From assembly GCA_005798965.1 (NCBI GenBank), contig SYIB01000012.1, forward strand, positions 1-6,688: 6,688 nucleotides of DNA, given 5' to 3'. The notes under the pieces are model-generated. The model saw only the letters and a list, made by a program, of their open reading frames with translations, ran no database searches and was not told the origin of the DNA. Below, piece by piece: positions 4,773 to 6,688 of the stretch. Position 1 is the first letter of the stretch, and every line of letters begins with the position of its first letter. The DNA comes from Planctomycetia bacterium. Its GTDB lineage: Bacteria > Planctomycetota > Phycisphaerae > Phycisphaerales > SM1A02. Both the position numbers and the translations under genes were made by a program.

Positions 4773-6688
4773 ATGAAGCGAACGATCGTGACCTTCGTCG
4801 TCGTGGCCATCGCCACGGCGCTTGTCTTCGCCATCATCACCGGCGGCGGCCGACAGCAGCCCACAGCGGACCCTCAAGCGGGTGCTGGAGCAGGCACGGC
4901 GGCCACGACCACCGCAGCCCAGCCGGTTGCGGCTGCAGGGGTCAATGCCGACCAAGCAGCAGCCAACGTGGCCACCACACCGGCGCAGGCTGCGGGCGCG
5001 AGCCCTCCGGCTCAAGCTGCTGCGGCCAACGATGCGACACAGGTTGCAACCGCCGCCGCCAAGCAGCCAGTCTGGCAAGCAAGGCCCGCCGCTGTCGGCT
5101 CCGGCAGCATGATCGTGGGCGGTCCGCTCACCGATGCCGATGCGCGGATCCAGCTCGAGCTCACGGCGCGCGGCGCGGGCATCGCGCGCGTGGTGTTTGC
5201 GCATCAATGGATGACGGCCAAGGCGCGCGTCGCCGCCGAGCGGGCGAAGGCGGGCAAGGGCGAGTTCCCTTCCGACGACGAGCGCTACCGGCTCGAGCCG
5301 ATCGACACGCTCGCGGGTCAGTCGGTGCCGCTGCTCGCCGTGAACTCGCTCATGGTGGATGGCATCGCCGTGAACATGTTTGCCGCCGCCGGCGGCGCAC
5401 CGATCTGGGCAGCGGCGGGCGACGGCAGCTTCGAGACGGTCGTGCACGACGAGGCTGGTGCGCCCATCATCAAGGCGCGCCGATCGTTCACCGTTTCGGG
5501 GCACGAACTCCGCATCAAGCAGTCGGTCGAGTCGCTCGACGGCAAGGAGCACCGCGTGCGCTGGCTCCAGTATGGCCCGGGCGACCTCACGCTCGAGCCG
5601 GGATCGCTCATGGACATCCGCAGGTTCATGATCGGTGCGCTGCTCTCGGAGAAGCGCGACCCAGGACAGTCGATCGTGCTGAGCAATGACACCTCGATGG
5701 TGCGCAGCTCGGTCGTGTCGCAGCTGGAGGCAGGGCAGTGGGACCTCTGGCCGACGGCCACGAGCGCCGCCGACCAGCGCACGCTCTCGTGGTTCGGCAC
5801 GACCAACCGTTACTTCGCGCTCGCGATCCATTCGGGCGTCGTCAATGAGAAGGGCACCCCCAGCCTGTGTGTCGCTCCGGCGGTCGAGCGCATCCAGGCG
5901 CAGTTCGGCGATCCGGTCGCGACGGGCCTGCCCATCTTCACGGTCGTGACCTCAGGTGAGCAGGTGGTCACGCCCGGATCCGCTGCGTCGATGCGCCTGG
6001 GCGTCTACGCCGGTCCGCTCGAGCGCCGCGTGCTGCTCGACGAGCAGCCGATGTCCACGCTCGGCATGATCGGCATGATCGTGTACGAGATGGGAGGCTG
6101 CTGCACCTTCTGCACCTTCTCGTGGCTGGCGAACGGCCTCGTCGTCTTCCTGGGCCTGCTCCATGACTGGGTGGTCTTCGACTGGGGCCTGGCGATCATC
6201 GTGCTCACGATCCTCGTGCGTCTGGCGCTGCACCCGCTCACGCGCTCGAGCCAGATCTCGATCGCGCGCTTCAGCAAGCAGATGGCCTCGCTCAAGCCCG
6301 AGCTCGATGCGCTGCAGAAGCGCTTCGCCGGCGACAAGGCACGCATGCAACAGGAGCAGATGCGGCTCTACCGCGAGAAGGGCATGAACCCGATGGGCTG
6401 CCTGGGCGGCCTGGCGCCGATGGTGCTGCAGATGCCGATCTGGATGGCGCTGTACGCGGTGCTCTACATCGCGTTTGAGCTGCGCCAGCAGCCGGCGTTC
6501 TTCGGTGCCTTCCAGGCGATCAGCCCTGACTGGGCGTTCCTCAACGACCTGAGCGCGCCGGATCGGTTCATCGCGCTGCCGGTCTCGGTGTACCTGTATT
6601 TCTTCACGCTCGAGAGCATCAACCTCGTGCCGCTGCTCATGGGCGTGGTGTTCTGGCTGCAGCAGAAGTACTCGGCGCCGCCGACCAC
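4773..6688 (+). CDS. yidC: YidC/Oxa1-family membrane protein insertase, 3'-partial (638 codons visible)
   Basis: YidC inserts and folds inner-membrane proteins, alone or with SecYEG. The frame from ATG 4773 is open to the window edge. Order: TM1 (about 5-23); an Ala/Gln/Thr/Pro-rich linker (about 28-100); a large periplasmic P1 domain (about 110-430); a Cys-containing segment GGCCTFCTF (441-449); TM2 (about 455-482) ending in the conserved Arg483 that lies in the hydrophilic insertion groove; the cytosolic C1 helices (490-538, KPELDALQKRF and MRLYREKGMNP); TM3 with LQMPIWMALY (552-561) and FELRQQ; a long P2 loop with LNDLSAPD (590-597); and TM4 with PLLMGVVFWLQQK (620-632). The last two helices and tail lie beyond the window. 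The match to E. coli YidC from TM2 onward is close. Shine-Dalgarno is weak (CGGA, 8 nt before ATG). It follows the metallophosphoesterase by 28 bp, probably in one operon. Confidence 0.95.
   Translation, partial: MKRTIVTFVVVAIATALVFAIITGGGRQQPTADPQAGAGAGTAATTTAAQPVAAAGVNADQAAANVATTPAQAAGASPPAQAAAANDATQVATAAAKQPVWQARPAAVGSGSMIVGGPLTDADARIQLELTARGAGIARVVFAHQWMTAKARVAAERAKAGKGEFPSDDERYRLEPIDTLAGQSVPLLAVNSLMVDGIAVNMFAAAGGAPIWAAAGDGSFETVVHDEAGAPIIKARRSFTVSGHELRIKQSVESLDGKEHRVRWLQYGPGDLTLEPGSLMDIRRFMIGALLSEKRDPGQSIVLSNDTSMVRSSVVSQLEAGQWDLWPTATSAADQRTLSWFGTTNRYFALAIHSGVVNEKGTPSLCVAPAVERIQAQFGDPVATGLPIFTVVTSGEQVVTPGSAASMRLGVYAGPLERRVLLDEQPMSTLGMIGMIVYEMGGCCTFCTFSWLANGLVVFLGLLHDWVVFDWGLAIIVLTILVRLALHPLTRSSQISIARFSKQMASLKPELDALQKRFAGDKARMQQEQMRLYREKGMNPMGCLGGLAPMVLQMPIWMALYAVLYIAFELRQQPAFFGAFQAISPDWAFLNDLSAPDRFIALPVSVYLYFFTLESINLVPLLMGVVFWLQQKYSAPPT

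Noticed and set aside
3884..4864. 326-codon open frame on the minus strand
   Set aside because: Antisense to the complete metallophosphoesterase, whose motifs are all intact on the plus strand.
4704..5831. 375-codon open frame on the minus strand
   Set aside because: Lies antisense to yidC and the end of the phosphoesterase; composition is Arg/Ala/His-rich low complexity, while the plus frame has clear YidC homology.
1..6688. Search for CRISPR arrays, tRNA/rRNA genes, insertion sequences, toxin-antitoxin or defence genes
   Set aside because: No spaced direct repeats, tRNA-like folds, transposase motifs or defence-gene motifs were recognised; composition is even throughout.

Overview
The window is GC-rich (GC-ending codons dominate every gene) and reads as a chromosomal housekeeping segment of a bacterium. 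The best taxonomic clue is the YidC-type insertase at the right end. Its long Ala/Gln-rich linker after TM1, Cys-containing segment before TM2 and extended P2 loop resemble what I recall of Planctomycetota, perhaps Phycisphaerae. That assignment is inference from memory and was not searched.

Layout, left to right. (1) Bases 1-1262, plus strand: the 3' part of an unrecognised protein gene whose frame is open to the left edge. (2) Bases 1224-2195, minus strand: a complete EamA/DMT-family ten-helix transporter, whose 3' end overlaps gene 1 by 39 bp in convergent orientation. (3) Bases 2196-2304: an intergenic stretch with a strong GC hairpin and a competing alternative stem. (4) Bases 2305-3783, minus strand: a dihydrolipoyl dehydrogenase (E3) gene that is full length except for one in-frame amber codon (3676-3678) at the position of the conserved FAD-binding Glu. 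(5) Bases 3784-3895: a divergent promoter region. (6) Bases 3896-4744, plus strand: a calcineurin-like metallophosphoesterase. (7) Bases 4773-6688, plus strand: a YidC/Oxa1-type membrane insertase cut by the right edge, 638 codons visible without a stop.

The metallophosphoesterase and yidC are co-directional, 28 bp apart, and probably one transcription unit. E3 faces away from them across a shared promoter region. E3 would normally serve 2-oxoacid dehydrogenase complexes or the glycine cleavage system, but none of its partners lies in the window. I see no mobile element, CRISPR array, tRNA, rRNA or defence system, and no convincing new multi-gene system. The observation most worth checking is the amber codon in the E3 gene: a real nonsense mutation, a sequencing or assembly error, or much less likely recoding.
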